Below are positions 11,415 through 21,029 of a stretch of DNA of 30,150 nt, in pieces. The notes beneath the pieces are model-generated. The model had not been told where the DNA came from and ran no database searches. It worked only from the letters and a program-made list of their open reading frames with translations. Position 1 is the first letter of the stretch. Each line of letters opens with the position of its first letter. The position numbers were made by a program, and so were the translations under genes. The DNA comes from Collybiopsis luxurians FD-317 M1 (Eukaryota > Basidiomycota > Agaricomycetes > Agaricales > Omphalotaceae), in the NCBI GenBank assembly GCA_000827265.1, contig KN834932.1, positions 1-30,150 of the forward strand, read 5' to 3'.

Positions 11415-12051
11415 TTGGATTGGATCTTGGAGTGAACTGGGCTAGCGTCAAAATTTTGGGTGTTGCTTGAACCCTAATGAATTGCCCATTGAATGCTTTG
11501 TGTGGCTTCTTTGAATAGTTACAAGCTTTTCATGGTGTGATCTTGTTTTTACACTTGTTGATACATTTGCTTTACCCATATTTGCATTTCATTTGCAGTC
11601 TTGGACATGAGGGAATTAATTTGTCAACAGAATGACCAATGCTATACTCTATATTTTTCTTTTACTATCACTTGTATTCAAATGTATCTTCTTTGTCAGT
11701 TGCACATATGCACTTGCATTCTACAATCCTGTGAATATCTACATGTATCTGCCACATTACTCTCCAGTTATTTTACTGCATTTCTACTTGGCTTGGTTTT
11801 AAACCTTCACTCATTGAATGTGTGTGTACTTGTAAGCAGTTTCAAATTTGTGCACTCAAATTGTCCCAAACTTGTGCCATTTTTGATGATATGTCTTGCA
11901 GGTTTGAGTACAAACTTATATCAGCTTTTACATTGCATATCTTGATCACACCTTCTACTGCAGATGTAATATGCTTGTTTATTATATTTCTGTCATACCT
12001 CTTTTATTTGACTTCAATTCTACCCAATAATTGGCACACTCTTACCAAACA

Positions 12052-12219
12052 CGTGGCCTTCGGCCGGGACTATATCAACAACCCTAAACCCTAACCCTCC
12101 GCGCGCTGCGCGTACAGCCTGTGGCTGTCCCTAACCCCTAACCCTCCGCGCGTTGCGCGTACAGCCTGCGGCTGTTCCTAACCCAGCTAACCCAGCTAAC
12201 CTGAGCGCGCTACTGCGCG
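12052..12219. other. Cluster of short perfect hairpins
   Basis: Stems seen: GGCC-TTC-GGCC (12055-12065); CGCGC-GCT-GCGCG (12100-12112); ACAGCC-TGT-GGCTGT (12114-12128); CGCGC-GTT-GCGCG (12147-12159); ACAGCC-TGC-GGCTGT (12161-12175); CGCGC-TACT-GCGCG (12206-12219). In the repeated pairs the stems are identical and only the loops differ. Confidence 0.8.
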
Positions 12220-12240
12220 TGGAGCCTAACCCCTAACCCA
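12079..12240. repeat. Interstitial telomere-like tract with hairpin inserts
   Basis: CCCTAA, CCCCTAA and AACCC-type units lie 12 kb from the end in the same orientation as the terminal telomere. They are interrupted by GC-rich inserts. A unit of about 47 bp occurs twice (12095-12141 and 12142-12188): telomere bases, then CGCGC-loop-GCGCG, then ACAGCC-loop-GGCTGT. The first hairpin recurs a third time at 12206-12219 with a different loop. The tract ends in CCTAACCCCTAACCCA. Confidence 0.92.
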
Positions 12241-12850
12241 TGTGTATACCAGCATTTGCGAGTTCCATTAATACTGCTTCAAGTTCTCAAGGACATGTCT
12301 GATTCTTTTCTATAGTTTGACCATTCATTTTGTATACACCAGTCAGTTCTCCTTTCTAAATTCACTAGCAGTCTTTCAATTGTATGCATTGCCTGAATTT
12401 TCACTCAGTTAACCTTAACACACCCTGTCACAGCTGCTTCACATTCTGTACACCAACTTTGAATGATTTTATATAAATACTTTAATTTGCAAACAGTATG
12501 GGTATCGTTCTATCATCCATTGCAGTACTGGCTTATACTCTTTTTATATTCATACCTAATTGCCTGTCTCAGTATTGTCTCTTGTTACATTGACTTGTTT
12601 GATACATCGTTGCTCCATTACAAGTTCCATTTACACTGCATCTTTATTTAAATTACATTCTGAAGCGCACATCACCCATACTCTCTATATTGTTCACTTG
12701 GTACCTTAGATGTATCCTTTTCTTTCTAGTTTAATTTACCCCAGTTGTACTTGAATGCTTTTATTGATCTTGGTGCATCAAACAATAGCTATTAAATGTT
12801 CTGCACATACTTTGAAACATATGGTTTCATCTGTATACAGTACCAGTATC

Positions 12851-13135
12851 CTTGCGTGCATGCAAATGTGCTCATAAATTCTTCATTCTTCAGGTATACA
12901 AGCATACCATGCTCTGCTATGGGTTTGAATGATCAGACCTGGAGTATTGGATGAGACGCCATGAAATGGTTATTTAAAAGCAATAAAAATGCAGTTTTTT
13001 ACCAAAAATAGGCATAAACTTGCCTTGCGCACATCCACATGTGCTCATTAATTCTTTGTTCTTCAGCTATATGAGCATACCATGCTCTACTATGGGCTTT
13101 ATCAATCAGACCTGGAGTTATAGGTCAAATGGGCC
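12851..13135. repeat. Direct repeat of about 110 bp with a 173-bp offset
   Basis: TGTGCTCAT-AATTCTT, CTTCAG-TATA, AGCATACCATGCTCT and CAGACCTGGAGT occur at 12867, 12889, 12901 and 12934, and again at 13040, 13062, 13074 and 13107, a constant 173-bp offset. The copies are roughly 80-85 percent alike by eye. No ORF is shared. Confidence 0.8.
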
Positions 13136-13139
13136 GAGA

Positions 13140-13714
13140 CGATTCCTGGAAAGTAAGTAATTTGTGATTTTTTGGGGGAAAAGAGCAGTTCATTACCTTG
13201 TATTATTTCCTACATGAGCCCCAGCCCTAAGGAATAAAATTTTTTGCTTATTCTGGCTCTACTTGCATGGGAGGTACTGCATATTGAGGGGCTACGTTGT
13301 AAAGGATAGGTGTGTGAATTTAGCGCCCATATGTGGATTGACCTGAATTTCGGGTCACTGTCACTCCACACCTTTTCCTCTTGTACCACCACCTTATCCT
13401 GTGGTCCATCTACTGGTAACAGAGTGTGGCCCACTTTTTTTTTGGTGATAATGTGAGTGTTTCCTCTTCTCTTCTGATGTAATATTGCTAATAATTAAAT
13501 TTACAGACAACGAATATAGCAGTTTCACCTGTATATAATTGATTGACGAATTTGTTGGAGGTGAAGTTGCCTCTTTTTGGCCATTTTATCATTTCTCAGA
13601 TTGTTCTCTACTAGCTTGCAAAATTTGAGCTTGGTAGCTGCATTTTTGGCTGAGAAAACCCAGGTGAGTTGGGTTGATTCAACTCGACTTACCTGAACAT
13701 TGTTTTAAGCGCCC
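13140..13714. other. Transition region, no gene seen
   Basis: Mixed composition between the AT-rich block and the relic starting at 13715. A 74-codon minus-strand ORF (13210-13434) has no recognisable content. The bases just before 13715 could be the promoter of the original gene, but no clear motif stands out. Confidence 0.4.
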
Positions 13715-14780
13715 ATGGATTCCGCTCCAAATCAACCCCTGTTTATGGGTGGGGTGATTGGCCAGGAGGATGATATATCCATGGAGGATCATGGGCTGCT
13801 TACTCCTTCTGGTTCTCCATCAAAACTGCCCAATGTTACCATGGATGATATGGAGGATGGCGAGTCGGAAGCTCTAGTGAAAGAGAGTGATGATAAGGGG
13901 GAACGAGATGGTGAGGATGTAAAGCCTCTTGCTTTATCTGATGATGAGGCTCCAAAGATCTTTGCTGATATTCCTGGTTTCAAGCAGTTGGTTATCCCAA
14001 AGCGTTCAAACTTCAGCTATTTCCCTCTACGGTCCCTCGAAGAAACATATCTGAGAGCTGATTGGGATGCTCTGATCACTGCTAACAATGCCAAGCTTGA
14101 TGTCTTCAATGCGATTCCGACAATAGATTTGCTTACACGTTCATTTCCGATATCTCTTTCCTCGGTACTGTCTCAAATACCCAAACTATAGGACGACTCG
14201 AGCGCAGTTTTCCCTATCAATCATTGCCGACGTACAGTGTTGCAAAGCAACTCGAACCAAATTCGCTCAACCGATGACAAATTAAACGTGGCGCCCCCAT
14301 CGACGGACCGCAAGAACAGCCAAAGACGGTTCGTTCTAGCTTGCAGCGGTGTATTCAACTTCACACGAACGGTTGCTCACAATAAAAGGGCTGGAAATGG
14401 ATTTATACACTGGATCAAACGAGTCAAAGAACAGCCGTAAAGGTATCCTTTTTCTGATCTCGTCCGGTTTCTTCATCAAACTAATTCTATCAATCTGGCT
14501 TATAGTTTCAAAATATCCCAAAATCTCAGCCTCAAGTTGTATCCTCCACTTGTGACCCCTAAGGACCTGTCCATTCCACAAGATTTTCGCATCTACTCTG
14601 GCCGTCTATCTTCAATCAGCAGCTGAGGATCTCACATGTCTCTTCCTCGAGCTCACAGACAGTATCTTCAACCTCGATCGATCGGTGGATATTTGGCTGC
14701 ATGGCATCACTGTATGGAGAGTGGACCATCTCATAATTCTGCTTTCCCTGATCGGGAGCATATACAGGAGGTAACGTCTA
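13715..14780 (+). pseudogene. Unrecognised protein gene, broken by frameshifts
   Basis: A 158-codon frame begins at an ATG in good context (GCCCATGG). It encodes an acidic Ser/Asp/Glu-rich start, then a folded-looking stretch (DIPGFKQLVIPKRSNFSYFPL..). Near 14121 the coding signal jumps frame: the alternative frame continues as RFAYTFISDISFLGTVSNTQ to a stop at 14274. Two more protein-like stretches follow in different frames: LKLYPPLVTPKDLSIPQDF (ending about 14622) and LTCLFLELTDSIFNLDRSVD (about 14584-14770). A possible intron (14771-14830, GTAACG to ATAG) comes next. Frame changes without obvious introns and internal stops indicate decay. I do not recognise the family; a functional gene with unusual introns is less likely. 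Confidence 0.5.
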
Positions 14781-14889
14781 ACTTCACTGACCTTTTCCAC
14801 ATTTTGCTAATTTCCTACTTGCTCCATAGCCTACCTCCTTGTTTAGTGTCGTTCGTGCCCCGTAACTTAACCCTCGATACAGTCTCAAA

Positions 14890-15560
14890 CTTGGACACAA
14901 TAGGATGACCTTTGCGCTCCCCTCATCTACTGTTTCGGTAAGAAGGTTGTCAAATTTTTGCGCAAATTCGGCCCAGATGGCCGCGGAATGTTTTTCAGAT
15001 CCATCTGTCATCAGTGTGGGTATCCGTTTGATGCCCACATCTTGCTTTCTACCATCATCATCCATTGCCATCCTCGTCCACACTTCTGTCTCCAGCCCCA
15101 ATAAATTTGACTCAACAACCTCCTCTTGGTCGACAACTCTTCCTCCGTTTCCTCTGTCGGTCCCTCAGGATCTTTCACGCTCCCACCTTTGCATATGCAA
15201 TTCCACTGGAGCCTTCCAACTGTTTTCACAGTAATATCCGTATCGAAGCCATCTAGGAAAGATGCCTGAAAGGAAGGAACATTGGAGAGGGCATGAGGGG
15301 TTTAGAAATGAAAACACGTTTGGATCTATATACATAAGGTACGAGTCAATTTTTGAGTCATACGAACCTTCTCAACGGGAAATCTTTTCAGGTCTTTGCC
15401 TCCATTTTTACTCAACCCTTTAATCGCCACACTGGATACTCGTTCGCTTTGCTCGGGCTTTATTGAGTTTTTTGTACCGAACTCAAGGCCCTGTCTACTA
15501 GCCACAGCGACCAATCTTTTCGCTTTCCTTCGAACGTTTGCCTATCGCTATGCCCTGCGG
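14890..15560 (-). pseudogene. Unrecognised minus-strand gene remnant
   Basis: On the minus strand a basic stretch (RKAKRLVAVASRQG.., ending KDLKRFPVEK near 15373) is followed by a possible intron of about 100 bases ending CTTTCAG near 15270. It continues in frame as ASFLDGFDTDITVKTVGRLQ and an acidic TEETEEE segment. Near 15105 the coding signal moves to another frame (WTRMAMDDDGRKQDVG, MTDGSEKHSAAIWAEF) and runs to about 14900. A stop closes the frame upstream near 15540. It looks like a decayed gene convergent with the 13715-14780 remnant. The family is unknown. Confidence 0.35.
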
Positions 15561-15739
15561 GAGTTGCTTGGCGGTTCGTATTGTTCGATCAGGATGCTTG
15601 TTGGTATACCACCTGTGCACAGGGATCTCTCTTCCTGATTCCCCGCTCCTTTCTTGTCGGAACGTAGTCATTCGGTTCCTCACTCTTCTCCAAATCCTCT
15701 CTGACGCTGTCTATGACTATGGTGGTTTCATATGCGAAT

Positions 15740-16950
15740 CACTCACCTCTCTACAAACTTTGAACAGTTACATATACTTTGAAATATATGGTTTCATCTG
15801 TGTACAGTACCAGTTTCAGTTTTCTGTGCTGTCATTCCATTTTACAAAACAACACATAGCTTCTTTTTACAACATTGCTTCAAATATTCATGCCAATCTT
15901 TGTGTATACACCATTGTTCTATAAGTTTCACTTGATTGCTTTTTTCCAACTTGCCAGATCATCAATGCTTCATACAGCAACTTGAACTAGCTCCAGATAT
16001 AGTTGGATTTATGTATTTAATGACCAGTATTTCAGCTCAGTGTTTATACTGAACCTGACCCTCACCAGCTGCATCTGCCCCATTAAACACTGTCGCCCTG
16101 TAATTATACATCTGTTCATAGCATCTGCAGTCCCTACGGTCCCCTCCTGGCTATATTCTATTTGCATACACCCCTTCAACTCTCAGTAGAATCATTAAAT
16201 GCCAGGGAATGCTTGGTATGGCATTTCTAAACTGTTTCAAACTGTCTCATATGCCTAATCTAATCTGCACACTCATCAATATGCTTGCTCTACCCATCTT
16301 TGAATTTAATTTGCTATGTTGGGGATGAATAAATTGATCTTTAATCAGAATAAGTTGCTGTCTACACCCCGCTCTACTTACTGATCAGTACACAGGCTTT
16401 ATTTGGTACAAATTTTAGATATCTGGTCTCATTGCTGAATCTTTCCACCAACATTATATCTCTGTCTCTACAGCTGCAGTTGCATGTTCAATAGAGTCAG
16501 TGCCTATGGTGTTTTTGTTTTATTAATTCCCTTCTGTCGTCCTCTATCTCATCTGTTTACCAATCCCACTTGAATGTACATGCTTTCAATTGGTTTTCCC
16601 TTCCATTTTCCAGTGTCCGCCTGATTCTACAACTCTGATTCTGTTTTTTTTTTTTTCTTTCTTTACATCTCACTTTTTGAAGCCTGATCTATTACCCAAA
16701 CAACTGAACTTCATTAAATTCTTCCTTTCTTACACTCATTGAATACTGTTAAGTGTTTGGACAAGCCCCTTCACTTTGACTCCCAACGCTGCTTCCATCT
16801 TGTCTCAATTCAAGCGTCTGGTGCAGAGATAACTGTTACCGCACATGTGACAGGCAAATTCAATCTTTTACACTTAACTTGTCATGTCCTGGAGCTGTGT
16901 GCGCCATCTTATCTTTTCCAATGCCCTTCGTTATAAAACTCCATGTACTG
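15740..16950. other. Second AT-rich, G-poor block related to 11430-13140
   Basis: Composition and several phrases match the first block. Examples are ACTTTGAAA-ATATGGTTTC followed by ATCTGT-TACAGTACCAGT (15777-15812 versus 12819-12848), and a CTTGCTCTACCCATCTTTG-like run (16283 versus 11570). A poly-T run lies near 16646. No gene is seen. The two blocks bracket the 13.2-15.7 kb relic island. Confidence 0.6.
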
Positions 16951-17130
16951 ACTTCAGTTCCGATGTGATTTGTTTGTTCTATTTGCATAGTATTGGTCTG
17001 CTGTGTTCGTAGAGTAGGCACACTTGAGTTGGAATGTGCCGGGTGAACTATACTATTCATCTGCAATATACCTGTGGATGTGTTGGTAGAGAGCGAAACC
17101 GTTTCCCGAAGTCACCGATAGCAGTAGTTT

Positions 17131-17146
17131 AGCGCTTGTGAGCGCT
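17131..17146. promoter_or_regulatory. Paired AGCGCT palindromes upstream of the R2-like gene
   Basis: Two AGCGCT palindromes separated by four bases lie about 110 bp before the proposed start codon, within TTTAGCGC context. R2 genes in many eukaryotes are driven by MBF/E2F-type factors that bind GCGC-containing sites, so a retained cell-cycle element is conceivable. This is inference from position and sequence only. Confidence 0.2.
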
Positions 17147-17257
17147 TAATGGACTTGGGAATTTTCTAACCGGCAAGTACCGCGGATCCGAACAATGAAT
17201 TTATATGCGACTTAATCCCCCTACCCTCTTTTTACCTTTACTTTCATCTCGTCAGCT

Positions 17258-18405
17258 ATGCTGCCTATTCAAGGTTGATTTTCCATTTCTTCCTTTCCAC
17301 AACAGCTTACAGTTGAGTTAGCTATTTCCGGAGAACCCCTTTTTACACCAACCTCGGATCGATTTGTCCTTTTTCCGATCCGGTATACCGATGTATGTTT
17401 CATTCATTCTGTCAGATTAATGTCTGATAAGCTCGTTTCTATTCCATGCAGATCTGGGATAAATACAAAGCCCTAGAATCGTGTTTCTGGGTCGCTGGCT
17501 CCTTTGTTCCTAAGATCGACACTGGTAATGCGACGGATTTGAGTCAGCTTGAGTACATTGGCCGGCTGCTAGAAGCCTTGATAGCATTCGATCCCAGCAC
17601 TCTTTTCTGCCAATTGTCTGCAGTCGTGCAAAGCGCTGAAGCCCGTGCTTTTCTGGGATTCGCGGGTATGCTCATCAATATCCATAGCGAGTTCCTGGGC
17701 AATTTTCTCGAGGTTTTGAGCACAACAGTTCCTGTTGGGTCTGCCACCCACGAGATTTCTATTGCGTCGTCTTCGTTGGATCAGTGGATGGCCAAATGGA
17801 GTGGGAACATTGGAGAGTGGATGGTGGCTTTGGCGTCGGCGGAGCTTATCTTTGGAAGCACCCTTTTTGCGGCTCTTATTGAAGGCTGCGAAGTCGAACA
17901 ACTGCGTGATGGTTTGAAGAATATGTTTCGCGATCGATGTGCATTCGCGGGTTTCTTCGTCTGTCTCTGTGGTCATCTCGCCGACCGACCTTCCCCAACA
18001 ACTATTCAGCGTATTATTACCAGCGCGGTGAGCATCGAGCTTGACAGTGTCGAGGGTATGGTTCTCAAGGATTTTTTTTTCTTTCTATCTTGGTCGTTAA
18101 TTCAGCGGTTTATCTTTTTTTTTTTCCTCAGGACTCACAGGTTTGTTTGATGTGTTCGTCAACTCGTCGTCCTTGCCTGCGTTCGTCCAGTTCATTGGTG
18201 ATCTAATTGCAACCGAGTTCAACATTGACAAACCATTTGGCGCCACCAACCCTTTCGATAAATTTGACGTGTCGATTTCTGGTGCAACTGCGGCTGCAAA
18301 GGCCACGAAATTTTTGGTGAAGGCTGATGAGTTGTAAGTGTGCTGTCTAGACGGTAATCCTCCCGCTAATCCTCACGTTTTAGCGATACCACCGTTGAGT
18401 TTTGA
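17258..18405 (+). CDS. Ribonucleotide reductase small-subunit (R2)-like protein, catalytic residues lost
   Basis: R2 supplies the tyrosyl radical with which ribonucleotide reductase makes deoxynucleotides in the cytosol. Proposed exons are 17258-17273 (uncertain), 17313-17392, 17452-18055, 18132-18333 and 18384-18405, giving 307 residues against about 390-410 for the family. Landmarks in order: GEPLF, RFVLFPIRYTDIW, SCFWVA, EARAFLGF, INIHSE, LASAELIF, FRDR, ATNPFDKFDVS, and a C-terminus TTVEF that still resembles the R1-binding tail. Against the family pattern E-x-x-H-x-x-x-Y, the Glu is Ile107 and the radical Tyr is Leu114. The Asp ligand is Val51, and the later E-x-x-H pair is Arg194/Phe197. 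Only His110 and Glu163 remain. The frame is open across all joins, so it is either a pseudoenzyme (compare yeast Rnr4, a non-catalytic R2 partner) or a young pseudogene. The first exon has a weak donor and an intron of only 39 bases. Confidence 0.82.
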
Positions 18406-19273
18406 ATGACCTCTCGGTTTCGCTGCGCTGTGTATGCTTGGGGGTTGATCGTTGTTCCTTGTTCCGACAGTCCTGACACAATCTGTCCTCCTTTCATAAT
18501 ACGAATAGATCGATTCGGTACCCTTATTTTGACCCTAAGGCTTGAATTGAGTTAGAGATTTCGATACGCCTCTTCCCCTCTTATCCCTTAAGTCCACTTT
18601 CAACTTGCACGGCGTGGTTTCTGTGGAGACCGACTGTTACAGATTTGACAAATCTGACTTATAACGATGATGACAAGGTAAATACACGAGTACATTTCAT
18701 CTGCTCATATTCATAACATTCGTTTACCCCCACACCTGATGCTAATACCCGAGTTTGGACAGTTATGTTTGCCTCTGAGACATATGGCCCTTCGATCTCG
18801 ATGGGCAGAACCCCACCCGATCCTTTGAAATTTGGGCTCCAAACCTTTGAACACGATTAGCCATGAGCTGAGTCTAAATTCTTTATATGACAACTCACGA
18901 AATCACCATCCTGCGTTGAGACAGACAACATTTTAAACGCTGGATGCTGTCCTACTACATTGAAGTTGAGTAATAACCTTGGCTTTACATTAGTCGGTGG
19001 AAATTCATAAAGTTTCCTGCGGAACTTTGGCATAAATCGATTGCTACTTTTTTATATAAGGGAATCCTACACATCTGCGCATCTTGGTTTATGTATCGGT
19101 AATTTATGTTCTGTTTGAGTCCCGATTGTACAAATGATTGTGAGCGGCATGAGTCCAAGTAGAGTTGGACGTGCCTTTCGCGAACAAGTCCTTTAGGCGC
19201 CCACTTGGCGTCTATTGTGACTTGACGTGCGTGTGACAATTTCGACGCGCTTTTTCCTTCCACCACTACCGCC
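18406..19273. other. Intergenic region, no gene seen
   Basis: The minus-strand ORFs at 18711-18893 and 18985-19332 lack recognisable content, and the latter overlaps the next gene's first exon antisense. The region presumably holds the 3' end of the R2-like transcript and the promoter of the 471-residue gene. Confidence 0.5.
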
Positions 19274-20843
19274 ATGTCTTCACGCCAGGCCATGGACTCA
19301 GCTTCTCGTTTAGTAGAAGAGGCCTTCTTCAAAGTCGGACAAATCGAACCCCCTAACCCTCAAGCTTCCCCGGGTACGAAATCAGCATTCAACCGCATGC
19401 TGACTACCGTTGCTCAAGCCGCCGGTCAAACGCTCGATCTTGCGGTGGGCTTGAGTGCCATGTCAGATGGAGAGGACGGATCTCCTCTCAACCTTGGACT
19501 CAAGGTTCAAGAGTGGCGTACGTGATCTCTATTGCTTTGATTTCGCGTCTAATGGGCGCATATAGGGAACTTTGTCAACCCTCAAGACCTGGATGCCCAA
19601 GATGGTATGGACATTGAACACCCCGATGAAGAAGATCCTATTCCCAGCCAACAACCAGCGGTTCGTGATGGAGACGACGACGGTATCGTGGACCCTCCCG
19701 GTGAAACCGACGGCATGCATGACGAGGAGGAGGAGGAGGAGGAGGATAAGGAGGAGGGAGAGGAGGAGGAGGAGGAGGAGGAGGAAGATGAAGATCCAAA
19801 TGAAGGCGTCGGTGGCTCGACTAAGAAAAATGAAGAACAAGAAGGGCCGGATAACTTGTCGCCCAAGGTACAGAAACTCGTCGATTTGATTTTCGCGGGT
19901 ACAGAGGATGACGGAGAGGGCTTGTTTCTCTACGATCTCAACGACCTCCGAGATATGATCCTTGATGGAGGTTATCAGGGTAAGGTGGAGGCCGAGGAGA
20001 GGGAGGCGTTTCGACGGATGATTATTGGTTACGAACCTGCAGAGTTCGACGACATCGTGCGTGGTTTTTTTTTGTTTATCTTTTTTTTCTCACTTCCCTA
20101 CAACCTGTCGTAGAAGGAGGTTTTCGATAGGGCTTCCTTGGCCGTTTGCTCCCTTGATCTGACGACGGAGCGCGCACTCAAGATCGGAGAGATCAAAGCG
20201 CCGCAAGATCGCATCCTCCAACGCGAAAAATGGGCCTTTCTTGATCCCCAGCACGATCGAGTCACGTCGTACATGCTCAACGTTATCCGCAATATCGAGG
20301 GAATGAGAGCTTTCGAGGAATGGGAGAAGCAAAAGGGCCCCTTCAAGAAGACATTTATTCGTTCTCTCGCTCGTACCCTTTACCCTGGAAAATACCATAA
20401 TATTGAAACTAAGGAGTCAAGCCCGAAGGAGAAGAAGAAGGAATTCACTGTCCTTACGACGCCCATACGCAAAAAACACGCCAAGTTAATGGACCGTCGA
20501 AAACAGATTTCGTACCTGTTTCAGACGGTAAGTTTATCTATACATTTGCCTTGTCTTCGGCTGATTATTCACCTAGTTTGGACCGATTGTTCTTCTCGAG
20601 CCGACTTTCTTCAAGACCGCCGGTACGAAGGGATGGCCTCGTGCCTCCACCCACTATATCAAAGTTTGGCATACGGTCTTACGACGAAAGCAAGATTACG
20701 AATTACCAGCTGAGCGTTACTACAACGATCGCGCGTTGGTGCTAGGTACGATGAAGGCGTTGGGCGGAGAGGCAGTCGAAAAGTACGTGGCTGGTTTCTT
20801 GGATGAGAATATGTACTGGAGCTTCGAGGACGAAGCAGAGTAG
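19274..20843 (+). CDS. Unrecognised 471-residue protein with long acidic run
   Basis: Exons are 19274-19517, 19566-20056, 20114-20527 and 20577-20843. All three introns are 48-57 nt with GT-AG ends, and the lengths keep frame exactly. The start ATG (GCCATGTCT) was chosen for context; a second ATG follows six codons later. Residues about 134-160 are almost entirely Glu/Asp, encoded by a GAG-rich microsatellite. The C-terminal half looks globular, with stretches such as LYDLNDLRDMI, REKWAFLDPQHDRV, FGPIVLLEPTFFKTAGTKGW and HYIKVWHTVLRRK. I do not recognise a family. It is convergent with the dioxygenase gene, 186 bp apart. An acidic, probably nuclear protein is a guess from composition only. 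Confidence 0.8.
19725..19790. repeat. GAG/GGA trinucleotide microsatellite within the coding exon
   Basis: A purine-only run of GAG, GAA and AAG triplets encodes the poly-acidic stretch of the 471-residue protein. Length changes in multiples of three would keep frame. On the opposite strand it produces spurious serine- or leucine-rich ORFs. Confidence 0.85.
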
Positions 20844-21029
20844 GATTAACTTTGTATGGACTCTATCCATTGTTGTGCTGTTAACACTGTTGTAACGCTT
20901 AGTGTACATTCGAGAAACTTGTATTGATACTGCTTCGGCAGAAATTTGGGTCAATTTTTTGTTCGAGACAAAGCCGTTTGGCGTAAGACGAATACGTATC
21001 TATGGGCACAGTATACACATCGTAGGTAT

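Larger units (their letters stand above)
11430..13140. other. AT-rich, G-poor subtelomeric block (gene-free)
   Basis: The plus strand is rich in T and C and poor in G. Short ORFs here encode only hydrophobic, Cys/Leu-rich strings typical of such composition. Phrases are shared with 15740-16950: a block around 11565-11630 matches 16280-16345, and one around 12812-12850 matches 15772-15812. The block holds the interstitial telomere-like tract and the 173-bp direct repeat annotated separately. No gene is seen. Confidence 0.65.

Noticed and set aside
12079..12240. CRISPR-like array
   Set aside because: The repeated units are telomere repeats plus hairpins in a eukaryotic subtelomere, with no unique spacers of constant length.
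11601..12651. Hydrophobic ORFs that look like membrane proteins
   Set aside because: They arise from T/C-rich DNA, have no start context or introns, and do not recur in the related block at 15740-16950.
18985..19332. 115-codon minus-strand ORF between the R2-like and 471-residue genes
   Set aside because: It overlaps the first exon and start of the 471-residue gene antisense and has no recognisable content.
19529..19866. Antisense poly-Ser and poly-Leu ORFs opposite the acidic run
   Set aside because: They are shadows of the GAG microsatellite of the 471-residue gene.
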